NCBI RefSeq assembly: GCF_900177685.1
Contig: NZ_FXAY01000001.1
Coordinates: 744,001 to 808,000, forward strand
Origin: Agreia pratensis
GTDB taxonomy: Bacteria; Actinomycetota; Actinomycetes; Actinomycetales; Microbacteriaceae
Length of the DNA: 64,000 nt
Reading direction: 5' to 3'
The notes beneath the pieces were generated by a model. That model made no database searches and was not told where the DNA came from. It was given only the letters and a program-made list of their open reading frames with translations. Below are positions 42,463-51,125 of this stretch, in pieces; positions within the stretch are counted from its first letter, which is position 1; each line of letters starts with the position of its first letter. Made by a program: the position numbers and the translations under genes.

Positions 42463-44145
42463 ATGCCACGATGGTTCGTTCTGTCGATCACGGCGCTGTT
42501 CGCATTCCTCGCGATAGCGGCGTTGCTCGGCGAGAGTCCTTCGGCACAGTTCTGGGGCCGCTGGCCACGCTACGAGGGCGCAGTCACTCTGCCGGTCTAC
42601 GTGGCGAGCGCCTGGATCGGCGCGCGACTTCTCGCACGCCCTGGCAGCGCTCGCACGGCGCTCTACCTTGCGGTCTGCGCAGCCGCCATCGCGCAGGGTG
42701 CCGTCAGTGCCATCGAGTCCACGGGCCTTCGACCCATTCCGACCGACATCGAACGTCCCGGCGGGCTCGTAGGCCAGGCCACCGATCAGGGCACGCTCGC
42801 GGCCATGATGTTCGCGTTGCTTCTGCCGACCCTGCTCCTCGCCTGTCGTCGGGGGCACCGGTTATGGTTCCGACGCGCCTGGCCCGCGCGGGTTCTTCTG
42901 GTCAGCGCCACCACTCTGGCGCTGCTGACCGTTTTCTGGTCGGGGTGCCGCGCCGCGCTCGTCATGGTGATCATCGTCATCCCGGCTGTAGCCGTCGGCG
43001 AGTTCATCACCTCGCGCCGGCGTCGGGGGCAGCAGCGTGTTGCTGACAGCCGAGCCCTCGACGGTTCGCCGAACAGCGCATCCAACGCCACGGGGGTCAT
43101 TCGTGGCGGAATAGCGGTGGCAGCGGGGCTCGCGGCCGTTGCGGCCCTCGCGATCGCCACGCCGTCTATGCGAGACCGCTTCACCGATCTGACCGGCTCC
43201 GCCATGAAGAGCGCCACCGACCGCGCGGCCATGTGGCAGGAAACCGTCGGGCTCATCGCCAACAGACCAATCACGGGGGTGGGCCCGAGCGGATACGTCG
43301 ACGCCATCGTCCCATTCCACACGCAGGAGTGGTACGACTCGGTGGGCACGACCGTCCTCGACTCGCCCCACAGCCTGCTGTTTCAGGCAGCGGCAACGGG
43401 CGGGCTGCTCACCCTGGCGGGGGTCGTGGGCCTTGCCCTTGCTGTCTTGGCTGTAGGCCTTCGTCGCTGGTGGCGACTCGGTAATCAGGGCGGGAGTTCG
43501 GCGGATGCCGAGAGCGCGGCTCTCACCGCGGGTGCCGTTCTGGCGCTCATGACGCTCGGAGGCGTGTTGCTGTCAGCATTCACAGCGCCATCGACGCAGA
43601 TCCTGGGCTGCCTCCTCGTGGGCTTTGTCGTAGCGAAAGCCCGACCCTCGGATGCCACGGCGCAGGCTCCGGGACGTTCCGTCCGGTCTGCGCGCCGACG
43701 GGTCGTCCGCTCTCTGGCGCTGAGCGGCGCGGTTGCGTGGGCCGCATTTCTCGGGGTCACAGCCGCAGCCGAGATTCCGCTGCAGAACGGTTCGGATCTC
43801 GCGGACATGCGCCGCGAGATCGATGCGAACGCGCAGTTCGAATTGGCGCAGTCTCTGCGCCCGTGGGACAGCGACATCGCAAAACTCGCGACCAGGGCGT
43901 TCGCCCGTTCAGCGCTCAACGATGTGCCGACCGCCGCCGACTATGCGGTGAGCTGGGGAAACAGGGCCATCTCGGTCACCCCGAACGACGTCACCGTGGC
44001 GAAGGCACTGGCCCTCGGACTCGACCGATCCGGCGACGTGGCGGGGGCCCGCCACTTGCTCGAACGTATGCTCGCCCGTGCTCCGTACGACCCGACCTTC
44101 GTTCAGCACTACGCCGAGATCGTGGCACGCACCGACCAGCACTGA
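42463..44145 (+). CDS. O-antigen-ligase-like / Wzy-type polytopic membrane protein
   Basis: A 560-residue membrane protein with about ten hydrophobic helices. The large extracytoplasmic loop characteristic of O-antigen ligase-like proteins is seen around TDRAAMWQETVGLIANRPITGVGPSGYVDAIVPFH and TVLDSPHSLLFQAAATGG. The C-terminus resembles a TPR segment (SALNDVPTAADYAVSWGNRAI). The role would be polymerisation or transfer of a surface polysaccharide. The frame stays open and hydrophobic for about 71 codons upstream with no ATG, GTG or TTG, so the true N-terminus may be longer. Confidence 0.8.
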   Translation: MPRWFVLSITALFAFLAIAALLGESPSAQFWGRWPRYEGAVTLPVYVASAWIGARLLARPGSARTALYLAVCAAAIAQGAVSAIESTGLRPIPTDIERPGGLVGQATDQGTLAAMMFALLLPTLLLACRRGHRLWFRRAWPARVLLVSATTLALLTVFWSGCRAALVMVIIVIPAVAVGEFITSRRRRGQQRVADSRALDGSPNSASNATGVIRGGIAVAAGLAAVAALAIATPSMRDRFTDLTGSAMKSATDRAAMWQETVGLIANRPITGVGPSGYVDAIVPFHTQEWYDSVGTTVLDSPHSLLFQAAATGGLLTLAGVVGLALAVLAVGLRRWWRLGNQGGSSADAESAALTAGAVLALMTLGGVLLSAFTAPSTQILGCLLVGFVVAKARPSDATAQAPGRSVRSARRRVVRSLALSGAVAWAAFLGVTAAAEIPLQNGSDLADMRREIDANAQFELAQSLRPWDSDIAKLATRAFARSALNDVPTAADYAVSWGNRAISVTPNDVTVAKALALGLDRSGDVAGARHLLERMLARAPYDPTFVQHYAEIVARTDQH

Positions 44146-44196
44146 CACAGCACTGACACCGGCAGCCCGCTACAACTCAGGTAGAAGCGCGCTGCC

Positions 44197-44796
44197 GTGA
44201 ACGAAACCGCGCTCTTTCGGCGGTTTTTCCTGAGTTGCGGCGGTCATTCCGTGTGGACTCTTGTGTCTGCGCTGACGATCGTCGCCATGTCAGGGTGGAT
44301 TCAGTCGGAGCTTCGACCTCGACTGGTCAGCCTTATCGCGCTCGCGCCGATCATCTACATCAGCGTTCTCGCGGGCCAGATTCTCACGGTCACGGTACTG
44401 CTGGCCGGATTCGCCGCGGTCGTACTCGTTCTACTACTCGTCGTGCGCGGCGCTCGATCGCGCGGTCTACAGGCCCGAGTAGGCGTGCAGTCCCTTGAAG
44501 AACACGTTCACGACGCCGAAGTTGAACAGCACAGCGGCGAAACCGATCAGCGCGAGCCATGCCGACCGCGATCCGCGCCAGCCCTTGGTGGCGCGAGCGT
44601 GGATGTAGCCGGCGTAGATGACCCAGATGATGAAGGTCCACACCTCTTTGGTGTCCCAGCCCCAGTAGCGGCCCCACGCTCGCTCAGCCCAGACGGCGCC
44701 GGCAATCAGGGTGAAGGTCCAGAAGACGAAGCCGACGATGTTGATGCGGTAGGCGAGGTTCTCGAGGCGCACCGAGTTCGGCAGCGTATCGAGTAG
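44197..44796 (+). CDS. Doubtful small hydrophobic ORF overlapping ccsB antisense
   Basis: The first 88 codons encode two or three hydrophobic segments (VWTLVSALTIVAMSGWI, SLIALAPIIYISVLAGQILTV, LLAGFAAVVLVLLLVV) with codon use that looks coding. The rest of the frame is antisense to ccsB and low in hydrophobicity. It may be a small membrane protein gene whose 3' end has been lost, or a fragment. No clear Shine-Dalgarno precedes the GTG. It fills most of the 321-bp gap after the ligase-like gene; nothing else is seen there. Confidence 0.3.
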   Translation: MNETALFRRFFLSCGGHSVWTLVSALTIVAMSGWIQSELRPRLVSLIALAPIIYISVLAGQILTVTVLLAGFAAVVLVLLLVVRGARSRGLQARVGVQSLEEHVHDAEVEQHSGETDQREPCRPRSAPALGGASVDVAGVDDPDDEGPHLFGVPAPVAAPRSLSPDGAGNQGEGPEDEADDVDAVGEVLEAHRVRQRIE

Positions 44797-45492
44797 ACGG
44801 AAGTTCAGGAAGCGCGATTTGGGCGACGCCTCGCGACGGTTCTGCAACAACTGGATGCCGGAGAGCGCACCACCGAGCGCGAAGAACGCGGTGCCCAGGC
44901 TGGCCACGAACACGTGGATGACGAGCCACGCGGACTCGAGCGCCGGCGGCAACGGCACGACAGCCACGTAGTAGTTGACCGTCGAGACGCCCAGCAGGAT
45001 CAGCACCAGCCCGGTGATGAACGTTCCGAGGAAGCGCAGGTCTTCGCGAGTCAGCACGATGAGGAAGACGGCCATGATCAGCAGGGTTCCCGTGATCGAG
45101 AACTCGTACATGTTGGCCCACGGCACCCGCTCGGCGGCGACGCCGCGCAGCACGACACCGACCAGCTGCAGCAGGAATCCGAGAATGGTGAGCGAGACGC
45201 CGATGCGCAGGCTCACGGAACGCTTCGGGGCCACCGCGCCGTCATTGGGCCCACCGACAACAGACGTGCCCGAGGCCGCAGAAACGGAGGAATCGCTCAC
45301 CGGGGTGCCGTGCGAGAGGCCGGCCCCCGACACGGACGCGCCGACCAGTTCAGGGGCTGCAGCAACCGCCGCCGCGGCCTTCATCTGCGATGAGCGGCGC
45401 GCGAGGTCGAGCGCGAAGGAGATAAACGCGAGCGCGTAGATCGCCATCGCCGAATAGACGAGGAGAATCGAGTACTGTTCGAGCGTTTCCAT
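44467..45492 (-). CDS. ccsB: Cytochrome c biogenesis protein CcsB (CcsA/ResC family)
   Basis: A 341-residue polytopic heme-handling protein of System II. The tryptophan-rich WWD-type signature is AVWAERAWGRYWGWDTKEVWTFIIW, with flanking heme-ligand histidines (VIHVFVASLG, YIHARATKG). It moves heme to the extracytoplasmic side and, with ResB, attaches it to apocytochromes. It lies 10-13 bp after resB. The ATG is chosen over a GTG one codon earlier. Confidence 0.93.
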   Translation of the reverse strand: METLEQYSILLVYSAMAIYALAFISFALDLARRSSQMKAAAAVAAAPELVGASVSGAGLSHGTPVSDSSVSAASGTSVVGGPNDGAVAPKRSVSLRIGVSLTILGFLLQLVGVVLRGVAAERVPWANMYEFSITGTLLIMAVFLIVLTREDLRFLGTFITGLVLILLGVSTVNYYVAVVPLPPALESAWLVIHVFVASLGTAFFALGGALSGIQLLQNRREASPKSRFLNFRLLDTLPNSVRLENLAYRINIVGFVFWTFTLIAGAVWAERAWGRYWGWDTKEVWTFIIWVIYAGYIHARATKGWRGSRSAWLALIGFAAVLFNFGVVNVFFKGLHAYSGL

Positions 45493-45505
45493 CACGATGG
45501 CAATC

Positions 45506-47176
45506 CTAAGCGTCGTCCGACGTGTTCGCGCCGGGGTTTGTGGTTGTCGTCTTGCCGGCAGACGTCGGAAGGCTCTTGATGTGCTTGTCGGCGATCTCGG
45601 CGACGGCGTCGTCGAGACGCGGGTCGTCGCCGCGCGCGAGTCCGGCGTACTCGAGAGTGACGCCCGTGCCGTCGGCGTTCTCGATGAGCTTCACCCACAC
45701 TCGGCGCCGCGGAATGAACAGCGACGTCAGCAGTCCGCCGAGCACCAGAATGGCGAATACGAGAACCCAGGCCTGCGTCGGATCGCGGTGAATGTCGAAT
45801 GACGCAAAGCGCTTGACTCCGTCGAGCGTCACCGAGCCGAGGCCGTCTGGCAGTTGGGCCGTCTCGCCCGGCTTGAGCTCGATCGAGTCGACGCCGGTCT
45901 TTCCTCCGTTGAGCTGGGTCATCTTGTCGGTGGCCAGCGAGTAGACGGATGTCGGCACGCCCTTGTCGAGGCCGAGGTCGCCCTCATACACGTTGAGGGT
46001 GACAACCGGATACTCAGCCTCGGGGAACGATGAGAAGAAGGCGCCGCTCGGCCCCACATCCTGCGTCGGGTAGAAGAAGCCGATCATGCCCACCTGCTTG
46101 GGCAGGCCGTCAGTGATCTTCACGACTCCGAGAGAGGTGAGGTTGGCGTCTTGGGGCAGGAAGGGCACCGAGTCGGTGAAGACGACGTCGCCCTGAGGGT
46201 TCTTGACGGTGAGCGTCGGCGCATAGCCGTTTCCGAGCAGGTAGACATCGGAGCCGCCGATCTTGAGTGGGCTGTTCACCTTGACTTCGCCGTCGGACTC
46301 CTGACCGTCTTCGGTCGTCGTCACGTGCGCGGAGTAGTCGATGGGCTGCCCGAACGCGTTGAGGTTCTTGGTCTCATAGGTGGCGTCGAACTTGTCGAGC
46401 CGCAGGGTGAAGGGCGTCAATGTGTCGTCAGAGAAGAAGCGCCCCGGGTTGAACGAGTCGAAGGCGAGCAGCGTATTCACGAACGTCTGCCCCTCGACCA
46501 CCACACGCTGGCCTGCATAACCGAAGCCGCCGCCGATTCCGACCGTGACGAGGATGCCGACGAGTGCCGTGTGAAAGACCAGGTTGCCGGTCTCGCGCGC
46601 ATAACCCCGCTCGGCTGAGACCGACGTGGAGCGCGCATCCTGGAACATGCGAACCCGGTAACCCGACTTCTTGAGGATCGAGCGAGCCGACTCGAGAATG
46701 GCCGCCGAGTCGCCTTCGGCCTGACGCGTCGTGAACCCTCCGAGCCGTTCGAGTCGAGCGGGAGTCTTCGGCGGAGCCGAACGGAGCGCATCGAAGTGAT
46801 GCTTGGTACGGGGAATGACGCAGCCGACGAGCGAGATGAACAGCAGCAGGTAGATGCTCGAGAACCACACCGAGCTGTAGACAGAGAACATCTGCACGCT
46901 GTCGAGGATCGGCGCCAGTGTGGGATTGTCGACGAAGTACTGCGTGACGCCGTTCGGGTCGCTCGAGCGCTGAGGCACGAGCGAGCCCGGCACAGCCGCC
47001 AACGCGAGCAGCAACAGCAGGAACAGCGCCGTGCGCATGCTCGACAACTGCCGCCAGAACCAGCGCAGCCAGCCGACCACACCCAGCTTCGGCTGGGTGA
47101 TGGATGCCGAGTCGCCGTTACGTGCGGACTCGGGCGCCGGGCTCGGGGAATCGAAATGATCAGACGGGCGAGACAA
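45506..47176 (-). CDS. resB: Cytochrome c biogenesis protein ResB
   Basis: A 556-residue protein with the ResB architecture: three N-terminal transmembrane helices (MRTALFLLLLLALAAVPGSLVPQR, YSSVWFSSIYLLLFISLVGCVIP, LVFHTALVGILVTVG), a large extracytoplasmic domain and one C-terminal helix (WVLVFAILVLGGLLTSLFIPRRR). It forms the heme lyase with CcsB. Translation starts at TTG within the end of ccdA (17-bp overlap), preceded by GGGGTGAT. Confidence 0.93.
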   Translation of the reverse strand: MSRPSDHFDSPSPAPESARNGDSASITQPKLGVVGWLRWFWRQLSSMRTALFLLLLLALAAVPGSLVPQRSSDPNGVTQYFVDNPTLAPILDSVQMFSVYSSVWFSSIYLLLFISLVGCVIPRTKHHFDALRSAPPKTPARLERLGGFTTRQAEGDSAAILESARSILKKSGYRVRMFQDARSTSVSAERGYARETGNLVFHTALVGILVTVGIGGGFGYAGQRVVVEGQTFVNTLLAFDSFNPGRFFSDDTLTPFTLRLDKFDATYETKNLNAFGQPIDYSAHVTTTEDGQESDGEVKVNSPLKIGGSDVYLLGNGYAPTLTVKNPQGDVVFTDSVPFLPQDANLTSLGVVKITDGLPKQVGMIGFFYPTQDVGPSGAFFSSFPEAEYPVVTLNVYEGDLGLDKGVPTSVYSLATDKMTQLNGGKTGVDSIELKPGETAQLPDGLGSVTLDGVKRFASFDIHRDPTQAWVLVFAILVLGGLLTSLFIPRRRVWVKLIENADGTGVTLEYAGLARGDDPRLDDAVAEIADKHIKSLPTSAGKTTTTNPGANTSDDA

Positions 47177-47915
47177 AGGAGAACATCACCCCCTGCAGGT
47201 TGTTCATGACGATGGTCCAGATTCCCGAGACCATCAAGAGACCGACGGCGATGAGCAGTGCCCCGCCGATGATGTTGACCGCGCGAATATGCCGCTTGAG
47301 GAATGCGACGGATCCGGTGACCCAGTTGAAGCCCAGAGCGACGAGGAAGAAGGGGATGCCGAGGCCGATGCAGTACACCAGGCCGAGCAGGGCACCACGC
47401 CAGGGAGAGGCTCCGTTGAGGCTCAGCGCCGCGATTGCAGAAAGGGTCGGGCCGATGCAGGGAGTCCAGCCGAGCCCGAACACGATGCCGAGCAACGGCG
47501 CACCAGCCAGCCCGGTGGCGGGAGCCCACGACGGCTTGAACGTACGCTGCATGAAGGTGAACTGGCCGATGAAGACCAGGCCCAGCACGATGACCACGAC
47601 GCCGAGGATGCGCGTGATCAGGTCTTGCCAGGTGGTGAGCCAGGCACCGACCGCACCGAAGGCCGCTCCGTAGGCGACGAAGACCAGCGAGAAGCCAAGC
47701 ACGAACAGGGCCACGCCGAGAAGCAGCCGGCCTCGGCCGCGCGCGCGACCCGTCGCATCCGGAGCAGACGCGAAGCCGCCGACGTAACCGAGGTAGCCGG
47801 GTACCAGTGGCAGAACGCACGGCGACGCGAACGAGACGAGCCCGGCCAGCAAGGCGATCGGCAGGGCGAGCAACAACTGCCCGGAGAGCACCGCCTCCGC
47901 GAAGGGATTGTTCAC
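47160..47915 (-). CDS. ccdA: Cytochrome c biogenesis thiol:disulfide transporter CcdA
   Basis: A six-helix membrane protein of 251 residues. The conserved cysteines are in SFASPCVLPLVPGYLGYVGG and GLGWTPCIGPTLSAIAAL. It passes reducing equivalents from cytoplasmic thioredoxin to extracytoplasmic ResA, which keeps apocytochrome cysteines reduced. It is cotranscribed between resA and resB. Confidence 0.95.
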   Translation of the reverse strand: MNNPFAEAVLSGQLLLALPIALLAGLVSFASPCVLPLVPGYLGYVGGFASAPDATGRARGRGRLLLGVALFVLGFSLVFVAYGAAFGAVGAWLTTWQDLITRILGVVVIVLGLVFIGQFTFMQRTFKPSWAPATGLAGAPLLGIVFGLGWTPCIGPTLSAIAALSLNGASPWRGALLGLVYCIGLGIPFFLVALGFNWVTGSVAFLKRHIRAVNIIGGALLIAVGLLMVSGIWTIVMNNLQGVMFSFVSPV

Positions 47916-47920
47916 CGGTG

Positions 47921-48532
47921 CTAGCTCGACTCGGCGATGGTGTCACGAATGAGCGTGTCGAGAATCGACGGCTCGCTCACCTGGCCGAGGATCCGCGCGG
48001 CGACCCGGCCTTGTTTGTCGATCACGAGAGTGGTCGGCACGGCGTTCGGCGACACCTCTCCGCTGAACGCGAGCTGCAGCGCGCCGTCGGTATCGATGAC
48101 CGAGGGGTAGGTGATGCCGTAGTTCTTTTCGAAGCTGATGGCCTGGGGGGCCTGATCGCGCACGTTGACGCCGAGGAAGCTCGCGCCCTGTCCATCGTAT
48201 TTCTCGCTGAGCTTGGCGAGTTCGGGGGCCTCGACTCGGCACGGTGCGCAGCTGGCGTACCAGAAGTTGAGCACGACGACCTCACCCGAGTAGTCGGCCT
48301 GGCTCACAGCAGAGCCCTCGGCAGTGGTGCCGCTGAAGTCGACCGGCTGCTGACGCGAATCGGGCTCGATCTCGGTGACCGTGCCGTCTCCGGCGATGTA
48401 GTTCTTGCTGTCGCCCGAGAGGTACTGATCGGCCAGGGGGTCGTTCGAGCACCCCGCCAGCAGCAGGGCGCCGGCCACGACGAGGCCCGCCACACCTGCT
48501 CGAGCCGCGCGGCGCATCCGGATGCCCGTCAT
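47921..48532 (-). CDS. resA: Thiol-disulfide oxidoreductase, ResA/TlpA-like lipoprotein
   Basis: A 203-residue exported thioredoxin-fold protein. The lipobox is in AGALLLAGCSND, and the active site is WYASCAPCRVEAPEL. The cis-proline loop is NAVPTTLVIDKQG. It reduces the CxxCH motifs of apocytochrome c using electrons from CcdA. Its ATG overlaps the stop of the phosphoglycerate-mutase-like gene (ATGA). Confidence 0.92.
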   Translation of the reverse strand: MTGIRMRRAARAGVAGLVVAGALLLAGCSNDPLADQYLSGDSKNYIAGDGTVTEIEPDSRQQPVDFSGTTAEGSAVSQADYSGEVVVLNFWYASCAPCRVEAPELAKLSEKYDGQGASFLGVNVRDQAPQAISFEKNYGITYPSVIDTDGALQLAFSGEVSPNAVPTTLVIDKQGRVAARILGQVSEPSILDTLIRDTIAESS

Positions 48533-49173
48533 ACGGCACCCACGTCTGTCGCGTTCTCGGCGAGGTCGGCCGCGGGGTCGACGTAACCCGCCTCGACCCA
48601 GCGGTTGCCGACGCGCTCGAAGCTCGTGATGCTCGAGAGCTCGCAGCGGCGGCGGCGCGGATCATGGAAGAGAGGTTTGCCGGCGATCGCGAGATGGGTC
48701 GTCCAGATGGGCAGTTGATGGCTCACGAGAACCACGTCTCCTGACTCGACGGAGTTGTAGGCGTCATTCATCGCCGCGAGCATCCGAATCTTTATCGAGG
48801 CGTAGGGCTCTCCCCAGCTGGGAACGGTGGGGTTGCGGAGCCACGGCCACGTGCGGGGATTCTTGAGAGCGGAGCTACGGCCGCGCATGCTCAATCCCTC
48901 GAAACGGTTAGTGGGCTCGATGATGCGCGGATCGGTGATGATGGGCAGCTCGAACGCCTGCGAGACCGGCTGGGCCGACTCCTGTGTGCGCTGAAGGGGG
49001 GATGCGTAGAGAGCGCTGATGCTGCGGCGCCTCTCGACGAGCTCGGCCGCGGCGGAGCGCGCCATCTCGTGACCGAGGTCGGAGAGGCCGAATCCCGGGA
49101 GTCGCCCGTAGAGCACACGTTGGGGATTGAAGACCTCGCCGTGACGCACGAGATGGATCTGGCTGGCTACCAC
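48529..49173 (-). CDS. Histidine phosphatase (phosphoglycerate-mutase-like) family protein
   Basis: A 214-residue protein with the phosphohistidine motif LVRHGEVFNPQ, ALYASPLQRTQESA and a late VVLVSHQLPIW holding the second histidine. It is a phosphatase rather than a glycolytic mutase judging by length; the substrate is unknown. It is the first gene of the cytochrome c maturation operon, a conserved arrangement in actinobacteria. The GTG 7 nt after TAAACT is preferred over the longer frame, which runs into an A+T-rich region. Confidence 0.88.
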   Translation of the reverse strand: MVASQIHLVRHGEVFNPQRVLYGRLPGFGLSDLGHEMARSAAAELVERRRSISALYASPLQRTQESAQPVSQAFELPIITDPRIIEPTNRFEGLSMRGRSSALKNPRTWPWLRNPTVPSWGEPYASIKIRMLAAMNDAYNSVESGDVVLVSHQLPIWTTHLAIAGKPLFHDPRRRRCELSSITSFERVGNRWVEAGYVDPAADLAENATDVGAV

Positions 49174-49337
49174 GGAGTCCAGTTTACGGAGCGGCGGTCG
49201 GGGAAAAGCTGATAGCCGAGTGATGCGCTTACAGAGAGCGAAAACTAAGTAGCAAAAATACTTCTCTGCCATAGAAATAGTTAGTTGTGCTTCCGTGTTA
49301 AGAAGTTGAGACTTATCACAAGAAAGGTTTACTCATC

Positions 49338-49466
49338 ATGCTTATCGCCATCGTCGTATCGTCCATCTTCGCCATCATCTCGGTTGCCGGAGTCGCCGCA
49401 ACCGTGCGCGCCGTCGCCAATGACGGCTACCGCCGCCAGCCCACGCGCGAGTACCTCGCCCGCTGA
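49338..49466 (+). CDS. Small membrane protein (42 residues)
   Basis: The product has one hydrophobic helix, LIAIVVSSIFAIISVAGVAA, followed by a polar tail TVRAVANDGYRRQPTREYLA. AAGG is about 10 nt before the ATG. The gene is below usual length cut-offs but has typical codon use, and I recall similar helix-plus-DGYRR peptides in related actinobacteria. The role is unknown. It sits after an A+T-rich stretch that likely holds its promoter. Confidence 0.7.
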   Translation: MLIAIVVSSIFAIISVAGVAATVRAVANDGYRRQPTREYLAR

Positions 49467-49563
49467 CCCGGCGGTCCTGCCGAGACGCTAGACGACGCAG
49501 GGCACAAACGCATTGAGCTTCGACGCTCTGGCCTCGCTTCTCTTATGCGCGACATCATGACGC

Positions 49564-49884
49564 GTGACCAAAACGCACTCGGATGCCGCCGCGATTCTCG
49601 GCGATCGAGTGCGCGAACAGCGTCTGAAGTTGGGGCTGACTCTTGAAGACCTTGCTTCGCTGTCAGAGATGCACTGGACCAGCGTCGGCAAGATCGAACG
49701 CGGCCAGGTCCATCCGAACGTCGAGACGCTCGTTCGCCTCGCCACGGCGCTCAATGCCGACCCTGGCGTCTTCGTCGAAGGCTTGAACGCCTCGATGTAC
49801 GCCAAGCGCGTGCACGGCCTCACCGCCGCGGACTTCATCCGCGAGCGGGAGCGAGAGGAATCGCGCCGCTCCGAGGTGTCCTGA
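49564..49884 (+). CDS. XRE-family helix-turn-helix regulator
   Basis: A 106-residue DNA-binding protein. The HTH is RVREQRLKLGLTLEDLASLSEMHWTSVGKIERG, followed by VETLVRLATALNADPGVFVEG. The C-terminal 35 residues are basic and charged (DFIREREREESRR). No partner gene or target is evident. It is convergent with the GNAT gene. The GTG start is uncertain. Confidence 0.8.
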   Translation: MTKTHSDAAAILGDRVREQRLKLGLTLEDLASLSEMHWTSVGKIERGQVHPNVETLVRLATALNADPGVFVEGLNASMYAKRVHGLTAADFIREREREESRRSEVS

Positions 49885-49915
49885 CCCAGCGCGCTGCACG
49901 CGGCAGAAAACGCCA

Positions 49916-50485
49916 CTACGCGCTCGGGCGCGACCGCATCCATTCGTCTCGGGTGAGTACGTAGCGCACACACGCGCTGATGGGCGAGCCGTCGGGCACG
50001 TCCGGATGCGCGAAGTCGTCGACGTGACGCATACCCAGTCGGCGCATCACGCCGCGCGACGGCTCATTGATCGCCGCGGTGATGGAGTTCACCTCGAGAA
50101 GCTGCGGGGCTGCATCCGATGCGAACGCGGCGTCCAGCGAGGCGGTCGCCGCCTCGAGGGCGAAACCCTGCCGCCAGTGGGCGCGGGCGATCCGCCAACC
50201 GATCTCCATGCCATCAGAACCGGGCACACCCTCTGGCATCGGCCCGATGCCCGTGAAGCCGATGAACTCACCCGTGTCACGACGCTCCAGCGCCCAACGA
50301 CCGTGGCCATGCAGGTCGAACCCGGCATCTAGTCGGTCGGCCGAGATATCGCTGCGCTCCCTGCTCTGCACCGCGGGAAAGTAACGCATCACCTCGGGGT
50401 CGGCGTTCATCGCGGCGAAGGGCTCACGATCAGACGGGACCCAGCGGCGAAGAACCAGTCTCGGAGTCTCGAGTTGCTCCGTCAC
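49916..50485 (-). CDS. GNAT-family N-acetyltransferase (RimJ/RimL type)
   Basis: A 189-residue acetyltransferase: ETPRLVLRRWVPSDREPF at the start, RWALERRDTGEFIGFTGI, the acetyl-CoA loop IGWRIARAHWRQGFALEA, and SITAAINEPSRGVMRRLGM. RimJ/RimL-like enzymes acetylate protein N-termini or small molecules; the substrate is unknown. It is third in a probable operon with the Dabb and glutaredoxin-like genes, 4 bp after the former. Confidence 0.88.
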   Translation of the reverse strand: MTEQLETPRLVLRRWVPSDREPFAAMNADPEVMRYFPAVQSRERSDISADRLDAGFDLHGHGRWALERRDTGEFIGFTGIGPMPEGVPGSDGMEIGWRIARAHWRQGFALEAATASLDAAFASDAAPQLLEVNSITAAINEPSRGVMRRLGMRHVDDFAHPDVPDGSPISACVRYVLTRDEWMRSRPSA

Positions 50486-50489
50486 AGCT

Positions 50490-50789
50490 TCAGAGTTCGA
50501 AGTCGACGCTCGCCCGCGCCGAAACGAGCGGCCTGACGACGTCGACGGCTTTCAGGTGCTCGGGGTGCACCTGGTAGGTCTCGAGACCCTCGAGGTCGTC
50601 ATAGTCGGCGACGAGGCAGATGTCCCAGTTCTGATCGGCGTAGGCCACGTTGGGCCCGATCGAGAAGCTCTTGATCTCTGGGATGACCGCAGGCAGCGGA
50701 GCGAGAGCGGCCTGGATGGCGGCAGCAGCGGCCACCTTGCCCTCCTCATCCACAGCAGCGAGCTTCCATGCGACAACGTGACGGATCAT
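50490..50789 (-). CDS. Dabb-family (stress-responsive A/B barrel) protein
   Basis: A 99-residue dimeric alpha/beta-barrel protein with the family signature IRHVVAWKLAA at the start and IWDICLVADYDDLEGLETYQVHPEHLKAV-type residues near the end. Function is generally unknown; some relatives are monooxygenases or cyclases. It overlaps the preceding glutaredoxin-like gene by four bases. Confidence 0.85.
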   Translation of the reverse strand: MIRHVVAWKLAAVDEEGKVAAAAAIQAALAPLPAVIPEIKSFSIGPNVAYADQNWDICLVADYDDLEGLETYQVHPEHLKAVDVVRPLVSARASVDFEL

Positions 50790-51067
50790 GCGGACTCCTC
50801 GAGTTCGGTGGTGAGAGCGTTCGTGAGGCGTGCCGGATCGACACGCCAGATGGTGTGCACGCGGCCGTTGATCAGCACCACGGGAATCTCCTCGACGTAC
50901 TCGTCGAAGAGCTCTGGGTCGTCGAGAATCGACTTCTCGTCGAAGGCCACCGATGGAGAGTCGCCGCGAGGCGGGAAGGTCGCCAGCACGTCTGACACCA
51001 CTTGCCGGGCGTCATCGCAGAGATGACACCCCGGCTTCGAGAGCAGGGTGAGCTGGATGGCGGGCAC
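50786..51067 (-). CDS. Glutaredoxin-like protein (DUF836 type)
   Basis: A 93-residue thioredoxin-fold protein with the redox motif KPGCHLCDDA and the cis-proline segment EEIPVVLINGRVHTIWRVD. It may reduce small disulfides or glutathione/mycothiol mixed disulfides. It is first in a three-gene operon; the GTG is 6 nt after TAGGGT. Confidence 0.85.
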   Translation of the reverse strand: MPAIQLTLLSKPGCHLCDDARQVVSDVLATFPPRGDSPSVAFDEKSILDDPELFDEYVEEIPVVLINGRVHTIWRVDPARLTNALTTELEESA

Positions 51068-51125
51068 TCATTCACCCTAGACCCCGGCGCCGTCGCGCAG
51101 CCTGGATGGGTAGCATGGTGAACCC

